Positions 11,301 through 19,547 of a stretch of 64,000 nt of DNA are shown here, piece by piece. How positions within the stretch are numbered: position 1 is the first letter of the stretch; each line of letters begins with the position of its first letter. This stretch comes from Sarcophilus harrisii (lineage: Eukaryota > Chordata > Mammalia > Dasyuromorphia > Dasyuridae). Where the stretch lies: contig NC_045427.1 of the NCBI RefSeq assembly GCF_902635505.1, positions 56,942,539-57,006,538 of the forward strand, read 5' to 3'. The position numbers and the translations under genes were made by a program. The notes beneath the pieces are model-generated. The model was not told the origin of the DNA and made no database searches. It saw nothing but the letters and a program-made list of their open reading frames with translations.

Positions 11301-13168
11301 ACCTAAGCAAGTAATTTCCTTTCCTCAGTTATGATGCTCTAAATCATATGAAGCTTCAGCTTTCTCACCGTCAGCTACAAAGCCCAGAGAGACATCACTA
11401 ATTCTTCTGCTTCCCCCACCTTGGATTTGCCCTCTACATTCATCTCCTACCTCACTTCCTAAGAAGGCTGAGCACCCCAGAGAACAGAAGAAACAGCACC
11501 CAGTGAAGTGAACATCACAAGAAGTGTCTTTGGTAGTCGGGGGGTCAGAGCCCCGTGTGCCAGGCAGGAGTAACCTCAGCCTAAGAGTCCTCCTCATTCT
11601 TCCACTCACATCTAGACAACCTATGATCCCTTGCCTCCCCTTCTCTTCCCATAGGTCACGGAATGGAGGAGATGGACAAGCCAACTTCCCAGACTCATCC
11701 AGTTCCATCATTCTAGGTCCTAGGGCCCTTCCAGTCTATGATTCTTATGGGGTCCAGAAATACCCAGAAGAATGTATATGTATGCATGCAGATACGTTCA
11801 CACAAGTAACCCAGAGTCCCTTCCCAAACAGGAAGTTTACTGTGTCTGTGCATCCCTCCATGTTTCCCTCTTTTTGGACAGCATCTAACAGACTCCAGAA
11901 ATGCTGGAGAGCTAAGTGTTAAGAAAGTGAGATCCTTAGTTTTGGTCTCCAAACTGCTCCTCATGTGAGCTCCTGCTATATTCAAGCTAGCAGAAACAGC
12001 CCTTAATTTACAGATGAGGAAACTGAATCCCAGGTGAAGGGAAGTGAGATACACACAGGTGGTAAACAGCGAAAGGCTGACTCCAATTCCAATATCCTTT
12101 CCGTGGACTTAGTTTCCCTTGTTTTCTTTCGTTTGCCAGCCTGGAAGCAATAACATTCACCCGCAACCTTCTTCTGATTCAGAGGGCACCACCCTCAGCA
12201 CCGTTTTTCTTGATCGTGGGCACTACCAAATGAAAGGGAGTCACTGGTTCCATGCCCACCAAGACTTAGTGTGTGGAGACTGAAACCCCCCCAAGTTCAC
12301 CCCACCCAATGACAGTTTCAGGGTCCATTAAGCCGGAGCAGAAAGTTTGGCATCAGGCACCCACCACGACTCAGCGGCATCCCATCACTGGGACAACAGG
12401 CTCTCTAACCAAAGCACCTCAGCCACTGTCCAGCTTTCCTGCTCCGCGCCCCTCCCCAGCAGGTAGGGATTTTAATTAAGGAGATCCGAGAGGGCGCTCG
12501 GTGGAGGGGAGTCTCTCTCATGCACGGGCAGAGTAGCTTTGGGTACCTCTGGTGAGCTGTGCCCACTGGTCTGGAGAAAGCATTAGGACCGTGGTCTTTA
12601 GACCTGCAAAGGACTTCTCCTCACCTATTTTAATCCTCTTACCTTACAAATGAGGAAACTGAGGCACAAAGAGTTGCCGTGCCTCGCCCCAGCTCACACC
12701 TACTAAAGTACCGAAGTTAGGATTAGAATCCAGATCTTTTGACTCCAGATTTCCGAGACGCCGCCGTCTCCCCGCAAGCGGTCCGTTGCTCCCCCTCCTG
12801 CTTCGGGCCCCTCGGGACCTAGCCACTTGGCTGCCGCCGGGTCCGGTGGGGAGGGGGAGGACAGCCTGCGCCCCCGAGCGCCACACCCACTCCTGCGCCT
12901 CCCACTCACCAGTGATGAAGACCACCTTCCCCGCCACGGGCAGCCTGGGCCGCCGAGCCAGGCGGGACAGCACCAGCCAGCCCGCGCAGGCCACCACGGC
13001 CACCCCGGGCAGCGTGGGCAGCAGGCGGCGACACAGCCAGTCCAGCAGGGCTAGCATTGCCAGGGCCCCGAGCAGCGCGCGGCTCAGGCGCAGGTCGGAG
13101 CGGAGCATCTGGAGCAGCGCGCGGCTGGCCACCAGGAGCCACGCGCAGCTGTAGGGCCAGCGCTCCAT
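1933..13168 (-). CDS. HSD11B2: 11-beta-hydroxysteroid dehydrogenase type 2, five coding exons
   Basis: This NAD-dependent short-chain dehydrogenase of the ER membrane oxidises cortisol or corticosterone to the inactive 11-keto steroid, which keeps glucocorticoid off the mineralocorticoid receptor. Coding exons on the minus strand are 13168-12910, 4600-4388, 3073-2888, 2710-2573 and 2300-1933. They total 1164 bases, or 387 residues plus TGA; every intron is phase 1 with GT/AG ends. Visible features are a hydrophobic N-terminus (about 1-75), the Rossmann TGxxxGxG at 86-93, NNAG at 164-167, catalytic Ser217, and YGASK with Tyr230 and Lys234. By recall the protein aligns along its whole length with the 405-residue human enzyme, with a shorter C-terminal tail. 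Intron 1 is about 8.3 kb and holds an internal CpG island and repeats. Identity is secure; nothing suggests a broken gene. Confidence 0.96.
2573..2710 (-). CDS. HSD11B2: HSD11B2 exon 4 (residues 220-265, catalytic Tyr/Lys)
   Basis: The acceptor is CCACCAG and the donor is GTGCGA. It encodes [20 protein letters not shown] and the stretch through ELLPWGVKV to CFKT. It carries the SDR YxxxK pair (Tyr230, Lys234). Length is 138 bases, phase 1 at both ends. Confidence 0.95.
2888..3073 (-). CDS. HSD11B2: HSD11B2 exon 3 (residues 158-219, NNAG and catalytic Ser)
   Basis: The acceptor is GGTGCAG and the donor is GTAGGG. The exon encodes LWGLVNNAG, the conserved [20 protein letters not shown] stretch and [11 protein letters not shown] with catalytic Ser217. 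Length is 186 bases, phase 1 at both ends. Confidence 0.95.
3600..4262 (+). repeat. L2-type LINE 3' fragment in HSD11B2 intron 2
   Basis: The diverged sequence follows the familiar L2 3' order: a segment reading like CTTCAATGGCTCTCCATGCC, then the pieces around TTCAAGGCTAAGCCAAAG, GGAGGCCTTCCCTTGATTG and GGGGACCATCTCA, ending in a GATTGATGG-like tail. It lies antisense to HSD11B2. The family call is by recall of the consensus, and ends are approximate. Confidence 0.65.
4388..4600 (-). CDS. HSD11B2: HSD11B2 exon 2 (residues 87-157, cofactor-binding loop)
   Basis: The acceptor is CCCACAG and the donor is GTCAGT. With the last base of exon 1 it completes TGCDSGFG, then [19 protein letters not shown] and [12 protein letters not shown]. 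The donor has C at +3 instead of the usual purine. The frame and the join to exon 3 (TRSG then LWGLVNNAG) are right, so the site is accepted. Length is 213 bases. Confidence 0.95.
4752..5045 (-). repeat. MIR-type CORE-SINE, split by a ~100-bp insert
   Basis: The left part has the MIR-like order of a TCTCATTTGATC piece, GCTATTATTATCCC and GGGGAAACTGAGG. The right part has GGACTTGAACTCAGG and AGTGCTCTATCCATTGCA. Between them sits the repeat copy at 4878-4979. Orientation is antisense to the plus strand. Confidence 0.65.
4878..4979. repeat. Unnamed ~100-bp repeat, copy A
   Basis: It is about 75 percent similar by eye to 5962-6065, 1 kb away in the same orientation; both end in CCCCAGAAGAGC. This copy interrupts a CORE-SINE, which suggests it was inserted. 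I do not recognise the family. Confidence 0.5.
5100..5345 (+). repeat. L2-type LINE fragment
   Basis: It contains the L2 order of a segment around GGATAAAGTGCCAGG, CATTTAAAGCTCC, then CCTTCCTGGAATGCCCTCTG and a CTTCCCTCAAGTCATGTCACC-like segment. It is diverged and lies in HSD11B2 intron 1. Confidence 0.6.
5520..5615 (-). repeat. MIR-family CORE-SINE fragment
   Basis: It contains AGAGCTGGAAGGCACCTTAG, then a CATC-rich link and CTACAGATGAGGAAACTGAG, a common CORE-SINE arrangement. Ends are approximate. Confidence 0.5.
5962..6065. repeat. Unnamed ~100-bp repeat, copy B
   Basis: Partner of copy A at 4878-4979. Shared blocks include CTCCTGACCAAAGGAG, the TCTCCACAGGGTAGG-like segment and CCCTCCCCAGAAGAGC. 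No flanking target duplication is obvious. Confidence 0.5.
6570..7960. promoter_or_regulatory. CpG island inside HSD11B2 intron 1
   Basis: A strongly GC-rich, CpG-rich block of about 1.4 kb, well separated from the promoter island at 12.8-13.96 kb. It includes GC-box-like runs (for example CCCGCCCCGCCCCTCCC near 7208-7224) and many CpGs around 7330-7700. Long open frames cross it on both strands, but all are Pro/Arg/Gly/Ala-rich products of base composition with no domain. It could be an alternative promoter, an enhancer or the promoter of a non-coding RNA. Island statistics were not computed. Confidence 0.6.
8348..8600 (+). repeat. tRNA-headed SINE with RTE-like tail
   Basis: The tRNA-like head is followed by a TTGGGCAAGTCACTGAACC-type segment, then the RTE/BovB-like tail: CCAGTATCTTTGCCAAGAAA, a GGGGTCAGGAAGAGTCAGAC-type box and terminal ACAACAACAAAG. 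This RTE-mobilised SINE type is characteristic of marsupials. It lies in HSD11B2 intron 1. Confidence 0.8.
8601..9270. other. Intronic sequence, little recognised
   Basis: Apart from a short CORE-SINE-like scrap near 8880-8930 (AGCTATTATTATCCCCAAC) I see no gene, exon or repeat here. Confidence 0.5.
9275..9622 (+). repeat. L1-family LINE 3' end
   Basis: It resembles the L1 tail at 34255-34725, with shared segments such as ATGATCCAAGACAATTCCA, a GAGACTGAATG-like segment, a T-rich stretch and a final ATGTAATTGGAT-like piece before a poly(A) run at 9609-9622. It is truncated at the 5' side. Confidence 0.65.
9640..10190. other. Intronic sequence, nothing recognised
   Basis: No exon, RNA gene or clear repeat is seen. 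Short C-runs occur near 10166-10175. Confidence 0.5.
10195..10480 (+). repeat. CORE-SINE scrap followed by L2 fragment
   Basis: The first part has AACAAACATTTATTACGTA and GGGAGCTTACATTC, a common ancient repeat. From about 10322 an L2-like order follows: TTTCAATGGCTCCCCTCTGC, AAAGATAAAAGTTCAAATC and a GGCTTTCAGGGCTGTC-type segment. Confidence 0.5.
10481..11980. other. HSD11B2 intron 1, nothing recognised
   Basis: About 1.5 kb with no supported exon. The short open frames here show no domain and no family resemblance. Confidence 0.45.
11990..12095 (-). repeat. MIR-type CORE-SINE fragment
   Basis: It contains TTTACAGATGAGGAAACTGA, then a diverged stretch typical of MIR in minus orientation. 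Confidence 0.5.
12595..12750 (-). repeat. MIR-type CORE-SINE fragment
   Basis: It contains TTACAAATGAGGAAACTGAG, GCACAAAGAGTTGCC and a TAGGATTAGAATCCAGATC-type end, matching MIR in minus orientation. It lies close to HSD11B2 exon 1. Confidence 0.6.
12910..13168 (-). CDS. HSD11B2: HSD11B2 exon 1 (residues 1-86 plus one base)
   Basis: The ATG is at 13168-13166, chosen because the product begins [19 protein letters not shown], matching the human N-terminus ([21 protein letters not shown]). The donor at 12909 is GTGAGT. The exon encodes the hydrophobic N-terminal anchor, including [16 protein letters not shown], and the first Rossmann strand ending KVVFIT. The final G joins exon 2 to make the first glycine of TGxxxGxG. 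Confidence 0.95.
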
Positions 13169-13343
13169 GGCCCGGGGCTGCGTCGGGTCCGAGCCGCGCC
13201 GGGCCGGGGAGGGAGCGAGGGCAGAGAAAGGGAGCGAGGGCGCGAGGGAGAGAGAGAGGGAGGGAGGGAGGGAGGGGGAGGACCGAGGGCCGGAGGGTCC
13301 AGCCAGGCGGCAGGACGCACTCACTCCCTCTCTCTCTCTCTCT
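13169..13343 (-). other. HSD11B2: HSD11B2 5' UTR (inferred)
   Basis: If transcription starts about 30 bases after the TATA element at 13373-13380, the leader is about 175 bases. It contains a GGGA/GAGA-type purine/pyrimidine tract and a short CT run at about 13327-13344. The exact start site is not known. Confidence 0.45.
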
Positions 13344-13372
13344 CAACTCGCCCTCGCCCGCTCCCCCAGAGC

Positions 13373-13411
13373 TTTATAAAGGACAGAGGGGGCGGGGCCG
13401 AGGGGCGGAGC
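13373..13411 (-). promoter_or_regulatory. HSD11B2: HSD11B2 core promoter: TATA element and GC boxes
   Basis: TTTATAAA (self-complementary) lies at 13373-13380, about 205 bases upstream of the start codon. GC-box sequences GGGGGCGGGGCC and AGGGGCGGAG lie at 13388-13410, immediately upstream on the minus strand. The order GC box, TATA, start codon suits transcription of HSD11B2. Confidence 0.6.
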
Positions 13412-13969
13412 GGCCCGGGCCATCCGACCCCCCACCCGGGCGGCCTCGGACGCCCGGGGCCGCGGGCCCGCCTCCCCTGCCCCCCCCCAGCCCCCCGCGG
13501 GCCGACCGAGCCCGGGCAGGTGCCCCCCTCCCCTTCCCCCGGCTCCTTTCCCCTCCCAGCCTAGGAGCTGGTGGCCGAGCCCGCCCCCGGCCCTGCGCCC
13601 CAGCCCGCCCGCCCGGCCGCCTCCCTCCCGCTCCCAGCCGGCCCCGCCTCCGCCCGCAGGGCTCGGCTCGGCTTTCGAAGAAGCCGGAACAAAGTTGACT
13701 GGAGGAGTTAGCTGTCCCACCGGGCCCAGCCCGGCCCAGCCCGACCGGAGCTGTTGGGCCACCGCTTCCTCCGAGCTTCTCGCCCTTCGCGCTCCGCCCG
13801 CCGCCGTGCCGCCCGCGGGCACCTGGCGCTCCGGACCGCCGCGAGTGCAGGCGGGAGGGATCTGTCCACAGCACCTAGCGGGCGGACCTCGCGGCCGGGG
13901 GACCCTGGCATCCAGCCCCCAGCACCACCTTTTGTATTCGGAGCGCCCCGGGCGCTGGTCAGGACGTTG

Positions 13970-14345
13970 CTCTGAGCCCGGCGTGGAGTTCTCCCCCATC
14001 CCCCGCTTCCTTTACCGGGGTCCCCACACGGTCTCTCTCCCCCCCACACACCCTGCACACACTTTGACTCAGTGCCCCCGCACACACCCACAGCGCTCAC
14101 GCACACGCTCGCTCCCTCTACTCTTCCATCTCTTTTCCTCCCTCCTTTCTTTCCTCGATCCTGTCCTGTGCCTCTCCTCTTTCCTTGCGCCTTTCTCTTC
14201 TTTCTCCCCCCCTTTCACTTCCCCTCTCTTCTTTCCTTTGTCTTTCTTTCCTCTGTCTGAATGTGTCTCTCTCGTCTCTGTCTCTTCTCTCCGCCTTTCT
14301 ATCTCTCTGCGTTTTTTTCCTTCCCCTCCCTTTTCTTTTCTTGGA
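13970..14345. repeat. Pyrimidine-rich low-complexity stretch
   Basis: C/T-rich sequence made of TCTT, CTCC and TTTC units, strongest from 14105 to 14340. It gives Ser/Leu/Phe-rich frames on the plus strand and Arg/Glu-rich frames on the minus strand, which are not genes. Confidence 0.75.
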
Positions 14346-14810
14346 AAGGCACAGGTACAGACTTACATGAGCACAAACATATGACCCACAGCGCCACAGC
14401 ATCACCCTTGTGCACACGGTTAGTAGACAGAAGTACACTTCTTACACTATCGTGCGCCCCAGCCCCACCCCAAGACTCCTGAGAAAAAGCAGGATTGTGA
14501 CAGGAGGGCATCCTGAGTCCTACAGCTCACGCATCTTCTCCGAGCCCGGGGCTGGAGTCTCCCCCTGAATCAGGACAATGCAGAGGAAAAGGGGAGAGAG
14601 ACAAAGCCCCCTGGACACAACTGAAACTGATCTTAGAGCTCTGCTCCCTTAAAAAAAAAAAAAAAAAAAGAAAGTGCTCAGGTTGCCCGGAGGGTATGTT
14701 TTCCCATATGTCCTAACATCCTTTCTAGGTTTGTGATCTATATTTTTTGGACTAGAGATCTTGAAGGTCCCCTCTGGCTCTGACATTCCATGCTCTGTGT
14801 CCTAAAATGC
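14346..14810. other. Intergenic, nothing recognised
   Basis: Apart from an A-run at about 14651-14669 no repeat, exon or RNA gene is seen. Confidence 0.45.
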
Positions 14811-14814
14811 CTTC

Positions 14815-14910
14815 TACTTCTGCCATTAATAATAAAAATAGCTGACATTTATATAGCACTTTGGAGTTTACAAGGCACTTTGCATATATTATCTCATTTG
14901 ATGTTGTAGG
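14815..14910 (-). repeat. CORE-SINE fragment
   Basis: It contains GCTGACATTTATATAGCACT, CAAGGCACTTTGCATATATT and ATCTCATTTGATG, the standard central region of MIR-like CORE-SINEs. Confidence 0.7.
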
Positions 14911-15552
14911 GTCTCTTCCAGGACTAATATTCAGTGTTCTGAGGGACATTCTAGTTCTGATTTTGTGTGACTCTGTGAGGTACCCACAGCTCCACTTTAA
15001 GTGATCCCTTCAGCCTCCTTCCTCTAATTCACACTCACCTAGATTGCACACTTCTGGACTAGAATATCTTCAGGGAAGTTGGAGAGTGGTTGGAAGGGGA
15101 CAAGTAGTCGACAGTCAAAACAAGGGGAGAGAAGGAAGGGACCTTCAGAACTCCAATCTTCTCCCTCCTTCCCTGACTTCAGATAACTCCATCCTTGGAC
15201 CTCCTCCCCTTCTAGTCACACAAACTGGCAAAATCTGAGGGAACCTTACAAACTTTTTATCCAGTTCTTTTCTGGCTCAGGACACCTTCCTGAGTTTAAT
15301 CCCAAAGGGGAAGAGTACTGCTAGCTTCAGATATCAAGGGTAAGGGATTGGGGTGGGGGGGGGGAGTGCCTGGATGTTCCAGGACAGCTACCACCACTTT
15401 ATGAATTAGACTTGCTGTAGCGTTTTGTACCTATGTTTGTGCTCTGCACAGAAACGATTAAAAGAGGAGCACTTGAGCTACAAGCTCTGCTGTGTCCTGC
15501 TGTGCCTATTAAAGTCAGGAAGCCCTCTTATTTTTATAAGAGAGAAGGAAAG
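14911..15552. other. Intergenic, nothing recognised
   Basis: No exon or clear repeat is seen; there is a G-run near 15351-15364. Confidence 0.45.
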
Positions 15553-15589
15553 GGAAGAAGCATTTACATGGTCTCTGTTATGTAGTGGA

Positions 15590-15805
15590 TGGGTCAGCTA
15601 GGTGGTGCACTAAATAGAAGCACTAGGTTTGGAATTGGGGAGAACTGAGTTCAAATCCTACCTCAGAAATTAGCCGTGTGATGCTGGACAAGTCACTCCT
15701 AATTTCTTCAGTTCCTCAACTGTAAAATGAGGACACACTGGAGAAGGAAATATCAAGTCATTCTAGTAACTTTGCCAAGAAAACCCAATGAACTTTTGTC
15801 AGGGA
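15590..15805 (+). repeat. tRNA-headed SINE with RTE-like tail (diverged)
   Basis: It contains GGGTCAGCTAGGTGGTGCA, GAGTTCAAATCCTACCTCAG, TGGACAAGTCACTCCTAAT and AACTTTGCCAAGAAAACCC. The distal tail is diverged and ends where the L1 target duplication begins. Confidence 0.7.
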
Positions 15806-15815
15806 GAGACACTTT

Positions 15816-16627
15816 TTTTTTTTTTTTAATTATAGCTTTTTATTTACAAGCTATATGCATGGGTAATTTTACAGCATTGACAATTGCCAAACCTTTTGTT
15901 CCAATTTTTCCCCTCCTTCCCCCTACCCCTTCCCCCAGGTGGCAGGTTGACCAATACATGTTAAATATGTCAAAGTATAAATTAAATACAATATATATGT
16001 ATACATGTCCAAACAGTTATTTTGCTGTACAAAAAGAATTGGACTCTGAAATAGTGTACAAATAGCCTGTGAAGGAAATCAAAAATGCAGGCGGACAAAA
16101 ATAGAGGGATTGGGAATTCTATGTAGTGGTTCATAGTCATCTCCCAGAGTTCTTTCCCTGGGGCAGCTGGTTCAGTTCATTACTGCTCCATTGTAACTGA
16201 TTTGGTTCATCTCATTGCTGAGGATGGCCAGGTCCATCAGAATTGATCATCATATGGTATTGTTGAAGTATATAAGGATCTCCTCCTGGTCCTGCTCATG
16301 TCACTCAGCATCAGTTCATGTAAGTCTCGCCAATCCTCTCTGGTATTTGTCCTGCTGGTCATTTCTTACCGAACAATAATATTCCATAATTTTCATATAC
16401 CACAATTTATTCAGCCATTCTCCAACTGATGGGCATCCACTCAGTTTCCAGTTTCTAGTCACTACAAACAGGGCTGCCACAAACATTCTTGCACACACAG
16501 GTCCCTTTCCCTTCTTTAGTATCTTTGGGATATAAACCCAGTAGTAACACTGCTGGATCAAAGAGTATGCACAGTTTGATAACTTTTTGAGCACAGTTCC
16601 AAATTGCTCTCCAGAATGGCTCACAAT
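15816..16627 (-). mobile_element. 5'-truncated L1 insertion with 15-bp target duplication
   Basis: Read on the minus strand this is an L1 3' region of about 810 bases ending in a poly(A) tail, seen as a T-run from about 15813. It is flanked by agggagagacacttt (15801-15815) and agggagaggcacttt (16628-16642), 14 of 15 identical. Before the tail it encodes a stretch like the mammalian L1 3' region ([19 protein letters not shown] and MEYYCSVRND). The short flanking duplication and tail are hallmarks of target-primed insertion. Confidence 0.85.
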
Positions 16628-16814
16628 AGGGAGAGGCACTTTAAAAGGATCTCATTTGGTCCCTACAATATTCCTAATGAGGTGAGAGCTATAATTATCC
16701 CAATTTTACGCTTAAGGAAACTGAGGACCAGAGAAGATAATTAACTTTCCCAGTCACAAACCTGCCTGAGAACAAGTCTCCAGTGCCCTATTTCCTTCAT
16801 CACTTAGTTGGATA

Positions 16815-17080
16815 AGAAGGTGGGGGGGGGGGGGGAAAGGGATGGAAAGAGGGACGAACACCGGACTTCAGCGCCAGCTTGGAGGAGTCTGGGGATGGAC
16901 ACATCAAGCTTAGTGGGTCTGGCAGATTTTATGCTTTACATGCATTCACTGTATGTTGTTGGATGGCACAGGCTGAGTGAATGTCTGTGGGTGAATGTGG
17001 ATGGGTGGGTTTGTGGGTATGTTTATGAAAACATGTTTACATAAGTACACCCACTCCCAGCATTTTCCATCTCAGTTTCA
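16815..17080. other. Intergenic, G-run and unrecognised sequence
   Basis: There is a 15-base G-run at about 16822-16836, then TGGG/TGTG-rich sequence. No gene is seen. Confidence 0.4.
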
Positions 17081-17084
17081 GACT

Positions 17085-17270
17085 GATAGTTAACAAGCAT
17101 TTAAGGACACTATGTTAAGTACTAGGCGAACAAAGAAAAGCCACAACAGTCCCTGCCCTCAAAAAGCTTACATTCTAATAACATGCAAACTATAACGTAG
17201 AAGCAAATACAGTGTAAGCCGGAAATAATGGAGGGGGAGAGAAAAGGGGCTGAGAAGGACCTCCTTGCAG
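17085..17270 (-). repeat. Ancient interspersed repeat (CORE-SINE-like 3' part)
   Basis: It contains TTAACAAGCATTTAAGGACA, ACAGTCCCTGCCCTCAAAAA and GCTTACATTCTAATAACATG, a familiar mammalian repeat order. The same type recurs near 10205, 19550 and 44645. Confidence 0.55.
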
Positions 17271-17478
17271 AAGGTGGGATTTGAGCTCCCTATATCACCT
17301 TTACCTTTGCTGCTGTGATGGGTATAACCACTAATTGCCCTATGACCATACTTGGATCCCTGGGCTTCTGGTTTACTGTCTGGGCAGTAGCCTTTCCTGG
17401 TTATTCACCTCCCTCATACCTATTCATGTCAGCTCCACCCCCCTCATTCTTCTCCACCTTTGCACTGAGCTTTCCGAA

Positions 17479-17675
17479 AGCCTTGTCCAACTCTTTTTTT
17501 TTTTTTTTTTTTAAATTATTACAAGTTATATGCATGGGTAATTTTTCAGCATTGATAATTGCCAAACCTTTTGTTCCAATTTTTCCTCTCCTTCCCCCCA
17601 CCCCCTCCCCCAGATGGCAGGTTGACCAATACATGTTAAATATGTCAAAGTATAAGTTAGCCTTGTCCAACTCTT
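17479..17675 (-). mobile_element. 163-bp truncated L1 with perfect 17-bp target duplication
   Basis: The element (17496-17658, minus strand) is only the L1 3' tail, starting with a T-run and matching the tail of the copy at 15816. The flanks agccttgtccaactctt at 17479-17495 and 17659-17675 are identical over 17 bases. The perfect duplication suggests a fairly recent insertion. Confidence 0.9.
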
Positions 17676-17689
17676 AACCAAGTCCCCTT

Positions 17690-18640
17690 CACAGGAAGCT
17701 TTTGCTCTCCCCCAATGGGACTTTATTCCTATCCGGCATTTATATGTGGATGTATTATTTCCTCACTGGCGGACTATGGTCTCCGTGAGCGTCTCTAGCC
17801 CTCGTGCTCCTTATAAAGCCTGCTAACTAATGTCTGTTGAATGGAATTGACTGTGTGAGTGTTGGTTTATGTGTTTGTGTCTCTATGCGTGAATTTTCGC
17901 CGTCTGTTCCTATGAATATAGGTGAATGTGTGTAAGCATCCCTGTGTGTATGTGGCTGCGGCCCTTGCCCTAAGCTGTAAATACGCCCCCCCCCCATGCC
18001 CCCTGCTCCCATCATGGCAGAGCTGTGCCAAGGCCCTGGGCATCTGTGCCAACAAGTGCCTGCCAGGCTCCCTGCTGAGAGGCCTGGGTACAGACATGAA
18101 GGGGGGTAGTCCTTGGGGCACATTGGCAGCACCTAATCTGATACAGAGCCCAGAAGATCCTCCCCCTCACTAGGCTCACTCTGCTCTTAGCCAGGGCCTT
18201 AGAGACAAAGGCAGGCTCAGCAGGCACCACTGGATGCCCCGTGACCAGGATTACTTCCTGACTAGGGTAAGATGCTTCTTTCTGCCTCTATGGTCTCCCG
18301 TCCGTGCTCCCCACCCCAATGGCGGTCCCAGGTTTCACCTCTCCAGGCCCCAGCCCCCTCTTCTTCCTCCTGGCCCAGCTTCCCGAGTGCCAAGGCTCTC
18401 TGCCAGGCCCACCCGCAGCACCTCCCCCGCACGCTCCCGTGCCACCCAAGGCAGCTTCCTCCCTGGCACCAGGTCTTGGGGAAGGGGCTCCCACCCAGAA
18501 GAGAGAGCGAGAGCTTGAGGCATGGGAGGAAGGGCAGGAATTAATCCTCAGGCCTTGGGAGAGGCTGGGTCTCCTTTCCACCTATCTTTCCTCATGGTCA
18601 CAGGTATGAGGGAAGGGGGCATGACGGGCATGGAGGAGTC
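17690..18640. other. Intergenic; one exon-like open frame, otherwise nothing
   Basis: No known gene is recognised. An open plus-strand frame at 18304-18609 ends at a donor-like CAG/GTATGA around 18602-18608 and has a pyrimidine-rich approach, but it has no recognisable domain. TG-rich sequence lies at 17850-17960. Confidence 0.3.
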
Positions 18641-18649
18641 CCAGGCCCC

Positions 18650-18800
18650 CGAGGGAGGGAGACAGCATCACACAGTGACCGGGGAACTAGCTTCATAGTG
18701 AGGGGACCTAGATTCAAATCTCACTGTCCCTATAACCATGATCGAGTCATCTAACCCCCCATCCCAGGTCTCAGGTTCCTTGTCTAATAAGAGGCAGAAC
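18650..18800 (+). repeat. tRNA-SINE or MIR fragment
   Basis: It contains GGGACCTAGATTCAAATCTC and a TCGAGTCATCTAACC-like segment, a diverged tRNA-derived SINE order. Confidence 0.45.
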
Positions 18801-19080
18801 CTTCCAGGTCAAATCAGATCCAGATCTCAGATCAGCCACTGGGGGTTCTCAGCATGAGCTCCTCCAGAACCAGGGGAATCCCAGTGGGTTCCCCCCACCC
18901 CCCCACACCCAGATCAGATTATAAGGAACTGGGACAGATGCCTGCCAAGGAGCAGAGCAGGGAACCTGAGGTCAGTGGGTGTATCCTTTCTCTTTCATGG
19001 GGATTTGGGAGGTTCCCAGGTTGGTTGTAAATACCTGAGGCTTGGAGACAGCCCCTCCCCAAGGGAGAGATCCAGAGTAA

Positions 19081-19082
<2 letters not shown>

Positions 19083-19135
<53 letters not shown>
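19083..19135. repeat. (TC)n(CA)n microsatellite
   Basis: A short TC run is followed by about 20 CA units with no interruption. Confidence 0.95.
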
Positions 19136-19137
<2 letters not shown>

Positions 19138-19311
19138 CTCACAGACTCCGGGCTGGCAGGGTTTCTGCCTGAGGCTGCAGGTAGGTGAGCTTGGGTATCC
19201 AGGTCTGCACCTGCAAGCGTGCCCTATCCCATGTCCATTGGTGGTAGTTGGGTATCTGTGTTGAGCAGGTCTAGTCACGTCTGCAGCACTTACTAAGCTA
19301 ATAATTTTTTT

Positions 19312-19545
19312 TTAAGCTAATAATAGTAATAATAATAATAATCACTAGCATTTACATGTTGTTTGTAAAACACTTTACATGGTAACTCATTTGATCCTTG
19401 CCACAAAAGGCGCTATTATTATCCCCTTTTTACAAAGGGGGAAACTGAGGCAGAGATTCAGTGCCCAGGACTTCTGCAGCTAGCAAATGCCAAACTCGGG
19501 TCTTCCAAGGCCAGGGCTACCTAACTTCCCCAGCCTAGCTCCTCT
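19312..19545 (-). repeat. MIR-type CORE-SINE
   Basis: A TAA/AATAAT run, then CACTAGCATTTACATGTTG, AACACTTTACATGGTAACTC, GGCGCTATTATTATCCCC and GGGGGAAACTGAGGCAGAG: a well-preserved minus-oriented CORE-SINE. Confidence 0.75.
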
Positions 19546-19547
19546 AC

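Larger units (their letters stand above)
12780..13960. promoter_or_regulatory. HSD11B2: CpG island covering HSD11B2 exon 1 and promoter
   Basis: A dense CpG, GC-rich block spanning exon 1, the 5' UTR, the TATA and GC-box core promoter and about 550 bases further upstream. The composition drops abruptly into a pyrimidine-rich stretch after about 13970. Long open frames on both strands across it are composition artefacts. Confidence 0.8.
15553..16795. repeat. Nested repeat cluster: CORE-SINE, RTE-tailed SINE, L1
   Basis: A minus-oriented MIR-like element appears to run from about 15553-15590 and resume at 16635-16795 (ATCTCATTTGGTCC, AATTATCCCAATTTTACGC, AGGAAACTGAGGACCAGAG). A plus-strand tRNA-headed SINE occupies about 15590-15805. 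The L1 insertion at 15816-16627 sits at its end. The order of insertion is MIR, then SINE, then L1. Confidence 0.6.

Noticed and set aside
13057-14384. Long plus-strand frames opposite HSD11B2 exon 1 and upstream (213 and 229 codons)
   Set aside because: GC-rich and C/T-rich composition frames without domain or conserved residues. A divergent transcript from this promoter is possible but not supported by sequence.
15590-15805. tRNA-like heads of SINEs (here and at 8348, 21402, 32455, 58062, 63056 and minus-strand copies)
   Set aside because: They carry diverged tRNA-like promoters but continue into SINE bodies and tails; they are not functional tRNA genes.
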